A stretch of 64,000 nt of DNA. It comes from Mucilaginibacter pineti. GTDB lineage: Bacteria > Bacteroidota > Bacteroidia > Sphingobacteriales > Sphingobacteriaceae. This document shows, in pieces, positions 7,823 through 16,397 of the stretch (positions within the stretch are counted from its first letter, which is position 1; each line of letters begins with the position of its first letter). The notes below the pieces were generated by a model. That model searched no databases, had not been told where the DNA came from, and was given only the letters and a program-made list of their open reading frames with translations. The position numbers and the translations under genes were made by a program. Where the stretch lies: NCBI RefSeq assembly GCF_900101875.1, contig NZ_FNAI01000011.1:124001-188000 (forward strand). Reading direction: 5' to 3'.

Positions 7823-9059
7823 AAAAAATTTACTGACAGGTGCCTACCGCCTTTATAAAGAGGGGTATCAATTTATTGGACATACCTGCGAGGAACTGCG
7901 GACGGATATCTTTCAGATCCGTTTGTTTGGCCAAACGGCGATTTGCCTCCGTGGCGAGGAAGCGGCCAAAATGTTTTATGACGTGAATAAGATGCAGCGC
8001 AAAGGGGCGGTGCCCTCAACGGTGCAGCAAACCCTTACGGGTAAGGACGCTATCCATACCACAGACGGGCAGGTGCATGCTCTGCGTAAATCTATGTTTC
8101 TGTCGCTGATGACCGATGAAAACATCAGCCGCCTGAGCGGACTGTTCAACCAAGCGCTCCACCGGCGCTTTGCGCATTGGCAGTTGGAGCCCTCGATCCG
8201 ACTATTTGACGAAATGGCAAGGGCGCTTTGTGCTGCCGTATGCGGATGGGCGGGTGTGACCTGCCCGCCGGACGAAGAACAACGACGCGCCGCCGATTTT
8301 ATAGCCATGGTGGATGCTTTTAGTTCGGTTGGCCTGCGTAACTGGCGGGGTCGCTTTGCCCGCACGCGAGCAGAACGCTGGCTTACGAAAATCATTAAGG
8401 ATGGACGGAAGAACGCCGATCCCGGCACCGCACTCAGCTGCATTGCCACCTACCGTGAACCATCGGGCGAACCGCTCAGCGACCGGTTGGCAGCTATTGA
8501 GCTGATCAATATCCTGCGGCCTACCATTGCAATCGCCTGGTATATCGTTTTCGCGGTTACTGCCCTGCATGAAAGCCCGGACTGGCGTTTGAAATTCATC
8601 GCGGATAGAGATGACGATCAGTCGCATTTTATCGATGAAGTACGCCGGTTTTACCCACTTGCGCCTTTTATGGGTGCCCGAGCTAAAGTAAATTTTGACT
8701 GGCAGGGGTATCGGATGCCAAAAGGTGCGCTTGTTTTGCTGGACCTATATGGCACGAACCATGATCCGCGGCTATGGCCATTGCCCTATCGTTTCGATCC
8801 GAATCGCTTTCATGACCGCCGGATCCGGCCCTTCGACTTCCTGGCGCAGGGCGGGGGAGATGCAGCGACTGGACATCGCTGTCCGGGTGAAAAAATCACG
8901 GTTGCGTTAATGCACACCGCCCTCAAGTTTTTGACCGGTGAGGTCCGGTATAGCCTTCCAGAACAGGATCTTAAGACCGATCTTTCCCGGATGCCGACAA
9001 CACCTGAAAGCGGCGTTATACTTACTAACATTCGAAAGTCATTCGCTTACAATTATTAG
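7806..9059 (+). CDS. Cytochrome P450, CYP152 fatty-acid peroxygenase-like
   Basis: I take the ATG at 7806, giving 417 residues, the CYP152 length. The haem motif is AQGGGDAATGHRCPGE with Cys359; the GGGD..GHRCPGE form is specific to the CYP152 family. Arg238-Pro239 (LRPTIAIAW) is the carboxylate-binding pair that replaces the usual acid/alcohol pair, so the enzyme should use hydrogen peroxide with fatty acids and need no reductase. DAIHTTDG places His84 where OleT has His85 and BSbeta has Gln85, hinting at decarboxylation to terminal alkenes as well as hydroxylation. A longer in-frame start at 7740 lies deep inside the preceding gene and is less likely. Catalase nearby fits a peroxide theme. 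Confidence 0.9.
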   Translation: MTEIPKKNLLTGAYRLYKEGYQFIGHTCEELRTDIFQIRLFGQTAICLRGEEAAKMFYDVNKMQRKGAVPSTVQQTLTGKDAIHTTDGQVHALRKSMFLSLMTDENISRLSGLFNQALHRRFAHWQLEPSIRLFDEMARALCAAVCGWAGVTCPPDEEQRRAADFIAMVDAFSSVGLRNWRGRFARTRAERWLTKIIKDGRKNADPGTALSCIATYREPSGEPLSDRLAAIELINILRPTIAIAWYIVFAVTALHESPDWRLKFIADRDDDQSHFIDEVRRFYPLAPFMGARAKVNFDWQGYRMPKGALVLLDLYGTNHDPRLWPLPYRFDPNRFHDRRIRPFDFLAQGGGDAATGHRCPGEKITVALMHTALKFLTGEVRYSLPEQDLKTDLSRMPTTPESGVILTNIRKSFAYNY

Positions 9060-9062
9060 ATC

Positions 9063-9346
9063 ATGAATATACAAACGGTCAGCCTTTATATTCGTAAGCG
9101 CCATGGTATAGAACCGGCTGTAATCGAAGTTTCCGTAATAACCGAAAAAATGAAAGCCTGCTCACCCTCAGATCAGCGAATGCTGTAGGATTTAGCGAGC
9201 GGCGCCATTATATCTGGATAAAGGACAGCGCATGGTCAGGTTTACCCTTTCCGGCTTGGATAACGATGCCCTGGCTATGGTTCGACTGGCTCGCCGGCCG
9301 GTGGTATCTCCGGAATCGTTTGCTGTTACGCCATTCCCTTAATTGA
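9063..9346 (+). pseudogene. Small protein gene split by a one-base A-tract loss
   Basis: From ATG 9063 the frame reads MNIQTVSLYIRKRHGIEPAV and stops after 42 codons. Adding one A in the A-run near 9150 joins it to an open frame ending at TGA 9344, giving 94 residues with a Trp-rich end (HYIWIKDSAWSG, AWITMPWLWFDWLAGRWY). The length is exactly one base short of whole codons (284). I do not recognise the product; the Trp-rich tail may be membrane-associated. It lies three bases after the P450 gene. Confidence 0.5.
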
Positions 9347-9620
9347 GAGGTTTGATAGCGGAATGCCATAAAGGGAATTGCTGCTGATGCTTGCCCGATT
9401 CATTTCGAAATACCAGTGAAATATCGTCAGGGCGATCCGGAATAGCTTCGTCAATGATCAGCGACACCTGTCGAAAGATGTGCCCCAGGTTTTGTTCGAA
9501 ATCCACATCGCCGAGAACGATCAGGACATGACAGTCACCGCCGGTAACGCTAGCGCGGCCGTCAAGGCTGACGCTGAGTACAGCTGCAATTTCTTCGGTC
9601 AATGATTTTTCTCCGATCAT
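9339..9620 (-). CDS. Hypothetical 93-residue protein coupled to response regulator
   Basis: Its ATG (9620) overlaps the stop of the LuxR-type regulator by four bases, so the two genes form one translational unit. The sequence is soluble and mixed alpha/beta (VLSVSLDGRASVTGGDCHVLIVLGD, then an Ile/Asp-rich helix region), with no signal peptide. No named family recognised. An accessory role to the regulator is an inference from coupling only. Confidence 0.6.
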   Translation of the reverse strand: MIGEKSLTEEIAAVLSVSLDGRASVTGGDCHVLIVLGDVDFEQNLGHIFRQVSLIIDEAIPDRPDDISLVFRNESGKHQQQFPLWHSAIKPLN

Positions 9621-10282
9621 GATAATCTTCTTTCAGGTATGTTAATGAGGCCCTGCAGCATCGCCAGTTTAATCAGTTCCAAACCATTCCGGGCACCAGT
9701 TTTATGGAGGAGCGAAAGCCGATGTCCTTCTACCGTCCGCTTGCTGGTGAACAGGCGGTCGGCGACCTCAATATTGGTGAACCCGTCCGCAAGTAAATGC
9801 AAAACTTCGGACTCACGTTCGGAAAGTTCGATCTCCGGCTGCGGTGCGGCAACATGTTTGCTATGAAGCAATTGCTCTTTATACCGCCTAGCCAGTCCAG
9901 TACATATGAAATTTTTGCCTTGAAGCACTTTTTTGATCGCATAAATGAGATCATCACTATCTGCTTCTTTAAGCAAGTAGCCTTTAGCGCCTGCCTGAAA
10001 AGCTTCGGAGAGGTAATGCTCGCTGGCTTCTACCGTCAGCATGATCACCCCCGCTTCAGGCGCCAGCTGCTGCAACTCACGCACAAGATCGATCCCCGAC
10101 ATATCACCCAGGTGCAGATCACACAATACGACATCCGGGCGAAGGCCGTTCCTAACCAAATTCAATGCTTGTTGACCATTGCCCGCTGCGCCGGCTACCT
10201 CCAGCCCGGGCTCACGTTCCAGAATGTGGCTGATTCCTGCGCGAACTACGCCATGGTCTTCAATGATCAGAATTTCCCTCAT
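9617..10282 (-). CDS. NarL/LuxR-type response regulator
   Basis: I use the ATG at 10282 because AAAGGAG lies 8 bases upstream and the receiver starts directly (MREILIIEDHG); an ATG at 10318 would add 12 residues. The receiver has acidic residues Glu8 and Asp9, phospho-acceptor Asp55 (VVLCDLHLG) and the conserved Lys105. The C-terminal LuxR helix-turn-helix runs from about 152 to 209 (LSERESEVLHLLADGFTNIEVADRL, then TVEGHR). It controls transcription when phosphorylated by a partner kinase; the kinase remnant at 11619 is a candidate. Motif site C lies directly upstream, so it may be autoregulated. Confidence 0.92.
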   Translation of the reverse strand: MREILIIEDHGVVRAGISHILEREPGLEVAGAAGNGQQALNLVRNGLRPDVVLCDLHLGDMSGIDLVRELQQLAPEAGVIMLTVEASEHYLSEAFQAGAKGYLLKEADSDDLIYAIKKVLQGKNFICTGLARRYKEQLLHSKHVAAPQPEIELSERESEVLHLLADGFTNIEVADRLFTSKRTVEGHRLSLLHKTGARNGLELIKLAMLQGLINIPERRLS

Positions 10283-10334
10283 TGCCGATACTCCTTTAAG
10301 TTTTAACAAACAATGCACAATCGGGTTTGTGGGG

Positions 10335-10388
10335 TTAAATACCTGATTTAAAAGTTAAATACGCAGTGTAGTTGCGGTAATTACGCAT
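10335..10388 (+). promoter_or_regulatory. Paired TACG/TACCTG motif, site C
   Basis: TTAAATACCTGATTT at 10335, TTAAATACGCAG at 10355 and GTAATTACGCAT at 10377; TAC cores are 20 and 22 bp apart. It lies just upstream of the regulator gene on the minus strand, with the motif in opposite orientation. Confidence 0.5.
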
Positions 10389-10761
10389 CTGGTTTATAGA
10401 ATTGTAGCAATTCGTTAATGCAGACCAGCAGTTCCAAAGTTCAAAAGGCTTAGTGACCCATATTTGGCAAAGCTGCTGTTCGAAGGTAATCCGCGCATCC
10501 GGCCAGGCGGACAACAGCAACACCGGTATCCGTTTGAAACGGGTAAGCGCCCTCAACTGACAGTATAAATTGGTGTCCGTTGTAACCCTTCTCTAAACGA
10601 TAATCGGTAATGACCAAATCGGGCCGGCTGCTTTCCGGCAGGCCGGCCAAATCGGTTACCGTCGGTACCGCAGTAACACGCTAACCTTCGGTTCCAAAGA
10701 CTTCGGTCAATAATGCAAGGAGCACCGGGTCGTCGTCGATCAACAGCAGGCGCGCGCTCAC
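10381..10761 (-). pseudogene. Stand-alone response-regulator receiver, broken
   Basis: A CheY-like receiver can be reconstructed from a GTG at 10761 (overlapping the DUF4142 stop) to TAA at 10381, about 126 codons. Visible parts: SARLLLIDDDPVLLALLTEVFG, PDLVITDYRLEKGYNG (phospho-acceptor Asp), RIPVLLLSAWPDA, TKPFE and LELLVCINELLQFYKPDA. Three lesions interrupt it: an in-frame TAG at 10683..10681, a shift near 10560, and a one-base loss in an A-run near 10440. It would be non-functional as written. It sits between the DUF4142 gene and the LuxR-type regulator, and is possibly part of one signalling operon. Confidence 0.65.
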
Positions 10762-11255
10762 TGGTAATGAAGGTCTGCCGCGATCTTTTTAATTATGACC
10801 AGGTGTTGTTTCAGTACCGGCAATGTTTGAGCAGCGAAAGCTTTAACCTGCGGATCAGTCGAGGTGTCCGCAGCTTTCTGGAACATGGCAACATCCTCTT
10901 CATGGTCTTTGACCATCATTTGTACATAACTTCGGTCAAAGTCGGCTCCTTTAGCCTGGTTAAGCATCGGGTCGTCCGGAGGCGGGGCCGGAAGGTTGAT
11001 GTTTTTGGAGGCCGCTACTTTTTTCAATTGCGCATTCGCTTTGGAATGGTCACGGACCATCCGCTGGCCGAAATCACGAACCTGGCTGTTGGCCGCCTTG
11101 GCGGCTGCCAGTTTGCCGGAGGCCACTTCCATCATGCCACCTTTCGCGGCTTTCTGTACAAAGTTTGCCGAAGCCGTGTCAGCGCTTTTTTGCGCCAATG
11201 CGGGTGTTAGCTGCAGGCATCCCGCCAGCAGCAAGAAGGTCATTAGCTTTTTCAT
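10758..11255 (-). CDS. DUF4142 exported protein (ferritin-like)
   Basis: 165 residues with a cleavable signal peptide (MKKLMTFLLLAGCLQLTPALAQ). The DUF4142 core is clear: ANFVQKAAKGGMMEVASGKLAA, DFGQRMVRDHSKAN with a conserved His, and DRSYVQMMVKDHEEDVAMFQKAA with a second conserved His, forming an all-helical ferritin-like bundle in the periplasm. Function unknown; the family is common among stress and envelope genes. It lies 4 bases after the small lipoprotein gene and is probably co-transcribed. Paralogue at 53389 is a lipoprotein form. Confidence 0.92.
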   Translation of the reverse strand: MKKLMTFLLLAGCLQLTPALAQKSADTASANFVQKAAKGGMMEVASGKLAAAKAANSQVRDFGQRMVRDHSKANAQLKKVAASKNINLPAPPPDDPMLNQAKGADFDRSYVQMMVKDHEEDVAMFQKAADTSTDPQVKAFAAQTLPVLKQHLVIIKKIAADLHYQ

Positions 11256-11259
11256 ACCA

Positions 11260-11484
11260 TTAACGTTTGGTGCTGTCTTTCATTTGTGAAGTATCGCTGC
11301 TACGGCTGGTGTCGGCAGTCATTCCTGAACCGGTGCCAGTCGCAGCACTGTCGGCATTACTGCTGCCGCTGCCCATGGATGATGTACTGTCCGTACTACT
11401 GTTACTGCTCGTCTTACTGTGACAGGCCGTTAAGCCGGTGCTAAGGAGCCCGGCTAAAACTAAAATGCATGTGAAATTTTTCAT
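11260..11484 (-). CDS. Small Ser/Thr-rich lipoprotein
   Basis: 74 residues from the ATG at 11484: MKNFTCILVLAGLLSTGLTAC is a type II signal peptide with the lipobox Cys, followed by a Ser/Thr/Gly-rich low-complexity tail that looks disordered. A second in-frame ATG at 11502 lies in an 18-bp duplicated copy of the ribosome-binding region and start, and would add six residues (MKKKIN). It is predicted to sit in the outer membrane. It precedes the DUF4142 gene, and motif site D lies about 70 to 115 bp upstream. Confidence 0.65.
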   Translation of the reverse strand: MKNFTCILVLAGLLSTGLTACHSKTSSNSSTDSTSSMGSGSSNADSAATGTGSGMTADTSRSSDTSQMKDSTKR

Positions 11485-11517
11485 GTTGATCTTTTTTTTC
11501 ATGTTGATCTTTTTTTA
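11482..11517 (-). repeat. 18-bp tandem duplication spanning start codon
   Basis: Two 18-bp units (11482..11499 and 11500..11517) each contain ATG preceded by an A-rich tract and GATCAAC, differing only in the A-tract end. The result is two equivalent in-frame starts for the lipoprotein. Confidence 0.8.
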
Positions 11518-11564
11518 GAATGTTAATTAAAAGACAACGCCTGCTTCGGCGTCGTGTTTGCGGA

Positions 11565-11600
11565 TCAACTACGTGATATTACGGGCTAAGTACCTGTTTT
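11565..11600 (+). promoter_or_regulatory. Paired TACG/TACCTG motif, site D
   Basis: ATCAACTACGTGAT at 11565 and CTAAGTACCTGTTTT at 11586, TAC cores 21 bp apart, upstream of the minus-strand lipoprotein/DUF4142 pair. Confidence 0.5.
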
Positions 11601-11618
11601 AATACCCACAAAACTGCC

Positions 11619-12686
11619 TTACTCTTTAGGTTTAGGAACACTGATATAAAACGTTGTGCCTGTATGTTCTTCACTTTCGAACCATACTTGTCCGTCGTGC
11701 CACTCGACGATCGTTTTGATGATCGACATGCCCAATCCGGTAGAGTGCTCGCCACGCAATCCGGTGCGCCTGGCCTCGCTGAATTTTTCAAACAGCGTTT
11801 GGCAGTATTGGGCCGGAATGCCGATGCCAGTATCTGCAACTATAACTATAATATGTTTTTTTCTTCTTTTAGATCCAATGTGATCGTTCCGCCATCCGGC
11901 GTAAACTTGAGTGCGTTAGAGATCAGGTTTTGGATGACCTGTGAAAATTTATCTCCATCCAGCGCGGCATACACGGGATGCTCCGGTGCGTGGCAGAGCA
12001 CCTTGATGGTCATAGCTGGTTGCATACCCTGATATTCATCAGCTATCTCCCGAAGTTTAGCCGCCATGTCAGTACGGCGCTTCACCAGGCGAACCCCGAC
12101 GGATTCCAAAAATTCTTGGTCTAAAAAATCGCGTATCAGGCGGATGCAGCTCTTGCTGATCTTTTGGATAGTGTCGATATGTTTGCGCAGTTGCTTGTCC
12201 GATTCATCAGTGAGGTTCCAGTGGATCAGCTCACAGAAATTACCAATGGAGCCAATAGGCCCGGCCAGGTCATGAGTCAGGATATTCAGAATAGCGTTCT
12301 TTTTATTGCCATGCGCTGCTAACGTCTGGTTATAATCCTGGAAACGGTGATGTCCTCAGCATGCCCGAAGATGAGCTGCCGATCATTTCGCGATTCGATT
12401 CCGGCGTTAATCCGCAAGGTGCGCTGATCACCATTGCGGATAAAGCGGCATTCCACATCGATTGCATCTCCCTCGATTAAACGGTTGAACAGGTCAGTGA
12501 TATAAGACCGGTCCTCCTGATGTACAAGCGTCAGCAAAATGAGTGGATCGCCAGGCGCAGTTTCGAGATTGAAAACTCTAAGAATCTGCCATTGATATAG
12601 GTGAATTCTTCGGCAGACCTGTCGAAAGCAAAAAATAATAAGTTTGAGCTTTCGGTCAGCGAAAGCAGATCAGCGTCCGTAGCCAT
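11619..12686 (-). pseudogene. PAS sensor histidine kinase with three frameshifts
   Basis: Reconstructed from ATG 12686 to TAA 11619, about 356 codons. An N-terminal PAS region (LLFFAFDRSAEEFTYINGRFLEF, then VHQEDRSYITDLFNRL) is followed by a HisKA domain with the phospho-acceptor His in ILTHDLAGPIGSIGNF, then HATPase_c motifs: N box VIQNLISNALKFTPDGG, ADTGIGIP and STGLGMSIIKTIV. Frame breaks near 12555 and 12345 each fit loss of one T, and the one near 11850 fits loss of one A in an A-run. As written no piece can work; with the bases restored it would be an ordinary soluble kinase, a likely partner for the regulator at 9617. Confidence 0.72.
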
Positions 12687-12787
12687 ATGAGCAGGCGAAA
12701 CGCTGTTATCCCGTAGGTCGCTTCACCGCGCAATTTAATGATCACGTTGCTGTTTTCAGGCCAATTGAAAACCATGGGCTTACATCA

Positions 12788-12815
12788 CGTAGTTAACCGG
12801 AAAAATCAGGTAAAA
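12788..12815 (-). promoter_or_regulatory. Paired TACG/TACCTG motif, site E
   Basis: On the minus strand TACCTGATTTTT precedes GGTTAACTACGTGAT, TAC cores 21 bp apart. It lies about 100 bp upstream of the kinase start at 12686 and about 220 bp from the divergent methyltransferase gene. The 350-bp gap between these genes otherwise shows only a short open frame (39 codons from 12775) that I do not trust. Confidence 0.5.
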
Positions 12816-13036
12816 AGCTCCGCCGTTTTGCGATTTATCAGCAAAACCTGAAGACAAGGAGTGTGTTTTTTTAAAGAATAGAACTAAACAAATGCGGCTA
12901 AAAATTACAGCGGAAATAAGACAACTTTGGACGGAACTGGTTTTCTGGTTCAGGAGAGAAGTGTCATTGACACTTCTATTTTGGCTCGTATTGTTTTTAG
13001 CTTGTTTGATCCAATGGCTATATTTTAAATGATTAG

Positions 13037-14134
13037 ATGGAATTAAGCGAACTGATCTGCCGGCAGATAAGGGAAAATGGCCCGGTTTCATTCCATGACT
13101 TCATGGAGATGGCGCTTTACCATCCGGAGTATGGTTATTATATGGCCAGTCGTGAAAAGATTGGCCCAAAGGGCGACTTCTATACGAGTTGTAGCCTGGG
13201 TTCGGTTTTCGGAGCAATGATCGCCAAGCAGCTGGTTGAAATGTGGCATTTGTCGGGAGAAGAAAATTTTACGGTAGTGGAATTTGGTGCCGGAGATGGC
13301 ACGCTTTGTCATGATATCCTGGACTACTTCCGGAATTACACTAATTTCTATGAACGCCTGCAATATGTGATCATTGAAAAAAGCCCATTCATGCGTAAAA
13401 AGGAGAAGGCCCACTTGCCCGAAAAAGTTTGCTGGTATGACACACTGGAAATGTTAGGCGCGTTTACTGGTTGTGTGCTCTCTAATGAACTAGTTGACAA
13501 TTTCGCCGTACACCAGGTGGTCATGTATAATGAGCTGATGGAAGTTTTCCTGGAAGAACGTAATGGATTAGTGGAGGTGTTACGGCCGGCAAGTGCGGCG
13601 TTAAAAGCCTACTTTGAGAATTTAAACGTCGAATTGCCTGTTGGTTATCGTGCAGAAGTCAACGTGGAAGCGGCCGCCTGGCTGGAAAATATCAGCCGAT
13701 ACCTGCAAAAAGGCTTTGTCCTTACCATTGATTATGGTTATACTTCCAATGAACTCTACAGTAGCCGGCGAAGCCGTGGAACCCTGCTTTGTTATCAAGG
13801 CCACCAAGTCAATGAATCTTTTTATGAAAATATAGGCAAACAGGATATTACGTCCCATGTAAATTTTTCGGGATTATGCCATTGGGGTCATCAGTACGGA
13901 TTGTTCTGCTGCGGTTTGACCAGTCAGGCAGAATTCCTGCTGGCACTGGATTTTAAAGGCTATCTAAGGCAGCAGTTAAGTGACGAGAAAGACATTCTCC
14001 GGCTGGCCATACAGGAATCGCACTTGACCAGAACCTTATTAATTGATATGGGCAGAAAGTTTAAAGTTCTGATCCAGCGAAAAGATATACCGGCAGTGCA
14101 GTTAACCGGCTTAAAGGATTTCAGGACCGCTTAA
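13037..14134 (+). CDS. SAM-dependent methyltransferase, MidA/NDUFAF7 family
   Basis: 365 residues. N-terminal ICRQIRENGPVSFHDFMEMALYHPEYGYYM with GDFYTSCSLGSVFGAMIAKQL is the signature of the MidA (COG1565) family. The SAM-binding glycine motif is VVEFGAGDGTLCHDIL, and LSNELVDNFAVHQV plus LTIDYGY are the downstream family motifs. The mitochondrial relative NDUFAF7 methylates an arginine in a respiratory complex I subunit; the bacterial substrate is not known. It is transcribed alone, convergent with the small minus-strand gene at 14121, with a 14-base 3' overlap. Confidence 0.92.
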   Translation: MELSELICRQIRENGPVSFHDFMEMALYHPEYGYYMASREKIGPKGDFYTSCSLGSVFGAMIAKQLVEMWHLSGEENFTVVEFGAGDGTLCHDILDYFRNYTNFYERLQYVIIEKSPFMRKKEKAHLPEKVCWYDTLEMLGAFTGCVLSNELVDNFAVHQVVMYNELMEVFLEERNGLVEVLRPASAALKAYFENLNVELPVGYRAEVNVEAAAWLENISRYLQKGFVLTIDYGYTSNELYSSRRSRGTLLCYQGHQVNESFYENIGKQDITSHVNFSGLCHWGHQYGLFCCGLTSQAEFLLALDFKGYLRQQLSDEKDILRLAIQESHLTRTLLIDMGRKFKVLIQRKDIPAVQLTGLKDFRTA

Positions 14135-14402
14135 AAATTTGGTCAAAACAAGCATTACATTCGGCGCGGATATTTTCGGGTAGTTGTGAATCTGACCAGT
14201 AGCCAAAGGTAAGCACCGGGTATCGGAAGTTGATCACCACATGGTTGCCGATCGTATCGTGATCCTGCGTTATATTTTCGCCATGGCGGGATTCAAACCA
14301 GTAATAATGACGCTGCTGCACACGGAGCAAGCCCTCCGCGAAACGGTCCATTTGAACTTCGTAATCTTCAGGGTTGGTAGATCTAATGCAATCAGGCATC
14401 AT
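14121..14402 (-). CDS. Hypothetical protein, 93 residues
   Basis: A soluble 93-residue protein with an aromatic-rich middle (RHYYWFESRHGENITQDHD, RYPVLTFGYWSD) and a Cys pair near the end (CNACFDQIF). Its start overlaps the end of the upstream minus-strand gene (14392) by 11 bases, so the two are probably co-translated. No family recognised. The biased, structured amino-acid composition makes it likely to be real. Confidence 0.55.
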   Translation of the reverse strand: MMPDCIRSTNPEDYEVQMDRFAEGLLRVQQRHYYWFESRHGENITQDHDTIGNHVVINFRYPVLTFGYWSDSQLPENIRAECNACFDQIFKRS

Positions 14403-14646
14403 AAGCGGTTGTAGATAATATGCGGATCTTTCTGATCAATAAGCGGCGGATAGCTGCGTCTGTTGGGGCGTCCGCCATAAATTTCCATTCGTCCTGGCGC
14501 CGGATCAGCCAATAGCGGACAGCAGGCATTTCGATCTTAAAGATCGCGTTGCCGCCAGGCAAACATAGCTGATCAACGGATAAGCTATATGCTGTCCGGT
14601 GATATTGAAAATGCAGTAAGTGCGTCTTTTCGAAATGCATGATCAA
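14392..14646 (-). CDS. Hypothetical protein, 84 residues
   Basis: 84 residues, first gene of a two-gene minus-strand unit. MHFEKTHLLHFQYHRTAYSL and AVRYWLIRRQDEWKFMADA suggest a small alpha/beta fold. No signal peptide. No family recognised. Its promoter region borders the F copy of the shared motif, which, however, also serves the divergent gene at 14774. Confidence 0.55.
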   Translation of the reverse strand: MIMHFEKTHLLHFQYHRTAYSLSVDQLCLPGGNAIFKIEMPAVRYWLIRRQDEWKFMADAPTDAAIRRLLIRKIRILSTTAYDA

Positions 14647-14680
14647 ATTTAAGGCTTAGGAAAAAAAACATCGATAAGCA

Positions 14681-14715
14681 AACTACGCAAAACGAAGAGG
14701 TAATTACGCGTTTTT
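14681..14715 (+). promoter_or_regulatory. Paired TACG motif, site F
   Basis: AACTACGCAA at 14681 and GGTAATTACGCG at 14699, TAC cores 21 bp apart, between the divergent genes at 14646 (minus) and 14774 (plus). Confidence 0.5.
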
Positions 14716-14773
14716 AAATCATTGTAAAACCGGCGGTGGTTTGTGCTTGTTGACCCCTTAAAGCAAAAGTATC

Positions 14774-15100
14774 ATGAACAGTGAAAACGGACAACCATTA
14801 AGTACGCAAGGCGATACGAATGAAAAAGAAGAACAATTGGGCGGCACAACCAATCTTTCAGCGGACCAATTAAAAGAAGAAGACAACGCAGCCGTTTCGA
14901 CGGAGAAAAACCCCGATAATATTGAAAACCCGGATGACCTCCATGAGATACAAGCCGGCGATGATCTCGACGAACCGGACACGGAGGATTACCAGCCAGA
15001 CGAAAACGAAGATCAATCGGCAAACGATACAGACGGCAACGGCGGTTATTCGGATGAGACAAACACCCTAAAGCAGGATGATCAGAATGACGTTACATGA
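14774..15100 (+). CDS. Acidic intrinsically disordered protein
   Basis: 108 residues, very rich in Asp, Glu, Asn and Gln, with almost no hydrophobic residues (LDEPDTEDYQPDENEDQ). It is predicted to be fully disordered, a composition shared by hydrophilin-like desiccation protectants. It overlaps the start of the SDR gene by four bases (ATGA), so the two are coupled. Motif site F lies about 60 to 95 bp upstream. The protective role is inference from composition and context. Confidence 0.65.
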   Translation: MNSENGQPLSTQGDTNEKEEQLGGTTNLSADQLKEEDNAAVSTEKNPDNIENPDDLHEIQAGDDLDEPDTEDYQPDENEDQSANDTDGNGGYSDETNTLKQDDQNDVT

Positions 15101-15958
15101 CCCGCGCAGTAATATCCGCATCCGCCATACCGCAGCAAAATCAAGCGGTACCCGGCACTTTCAGCGAATTGCAGCCGAAGCCCGACCACGGCGAGGAAAG
15201 CTACCGCGGCAGCGGTAAATTGGCCGGCCGCAGGGCTCTGATCACTGGAGGCGATTCCGGAATCGGACGGGCGGTGGCTATTGCCTTTGCCCGCGAAGGC
15301 GCTGATGTAGCCATCAGTTATCTGAATGAAGATAGTGATGCGCAGGATACTGCCGGTTATATTAAAGCCGAAGGTCGTAAATGCCTGCTGCTTGCCGGCG
15401 ATGTTGCCGAACCAAGTCACTGCCAACAATTGATTAGCCGGGTGGTAGCGGAATTCGGCGGGCTGGATATTATAGTGAGTAACGCCGCCTTTTCACAGGA
15501 ACATGGTTCCTTGCAGGAGATCAGCCTGGAGAAATGGGACAAAACTTTCAGGATCAATATTTACCCGCTATTCTGGCTTTGCCGGGCTGCAGAACGCTGC
15601 CTGGAGCCCGGCAGCTGTGTCATCAGCACAGCCTCCATCAATGCGTATCACCCGGCACCGCAGGTGATCGCCTATAATTGTACGAAAGGCGCAATACAGA
15701 ATTTCACGTCCGGACTGGCGCAACTTTGGGGTAAAAAAGGTATCCGGGTGAATGCGATCGCGCCCGGCCCGGTCTGGACGCCGCTGATCCCTTCATCAAT
15801 GTCGCCGGAAAATATCAAAAAGTTCGGCAGTGAAACGCCGCTGGGCCGGGTAGCCCAGCCGGTGGAACTGGCACCGGCTTGTATTGCCAGCGTCAGGCGA
15901 AGCCAGTTATATCAATGGCGCAACCTTGCAAGTTACCGGTGGCCTGTCGGCTGTTTAA
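15097..15958 (+). pseudogene. YghA-like short-chain dehydrogenase, frameshifted near C-terminus
   Basis: The SDR domain is intact to about residue 265: LQPKPDHGEESYRGSGKLAGR leader, TGGDSGIGRA cofactor site, STASINAY with the catalytic Ser, YNCTK (Tyr and Lys) and PGPVWTPLIP. Around 15890 the frame changes: as written it runs on to 15978 with an unrelated tail, while the expected ending (ASGEASYINGATLQVTGG) continues in the next frame to TAA at 15956. Loss of two bases would explain it. The missing part forms the C-terminal strand and dimer surface, so the written protein would probably misfold. Coupled to 14774; paralogues at 6618 and 50857. Confidence 0.8.
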
Positions 15959-15968
15959 TAGCAATTTT

Positions 15969-16397
15969 ATGGAATTAGATAGATTTAAAACAGCACTGGA
16001 AAAGGATTATGAAACAGCACTCAGTGAGATCAAAAGCGGCAGAAAGCGCGGCCACTGGATGTGGTATGTCTTTCCCCAACTCGCGGGCCTGGGTGACGGA
16101 AGGCTCCAGGTATTATGCCATCAAAGACATTAATGAAACGACCGAATATCTGCTGGATCAGCAACTCGGCACATGGATGACGATGATCTGTAAAGCATTG
16201 CTGGAACAGCCTATTAACGACGCGCGTACGATCTTCGGCTCGCCCGATGACCTGAAACTACGCTCCTGCCTGACGCCGTTCGATGCCGTGCCCGCAACCT
16301 TTCCGGTTTTCAGCCAAGTACTGGATAAGTTTTCGGCGGTGAACGCGATCCGCGAACAATGGAATTATTAGATCAATGCCATGAAGATCGGTCCTGA
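15969..16397 (+). pseudogene. DUF1810 family gene with two frameshifts
   Basis: ATG 15969 gives LDRFKTALEKDYETALSEI, then GHWMWYVFPQLAGLG, the DUF1810 signature. Near 16094 the frame shifts (two bases missing) and continues as SRYYAIKDINETTEYLL, GSPDDLKLRSCLTPFDAVP and PVFSQVLDKF. At 16330 to 16333 a T is missing from a T-run, after which GGERDPRTMELL completes the protein at TGA 16395. The intact paralogue at 52926 confirms every segment. DUF1810 proteins are small and helical, of unknown function. It follows the broken SDR by ten bases. Confidence 0.8.
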
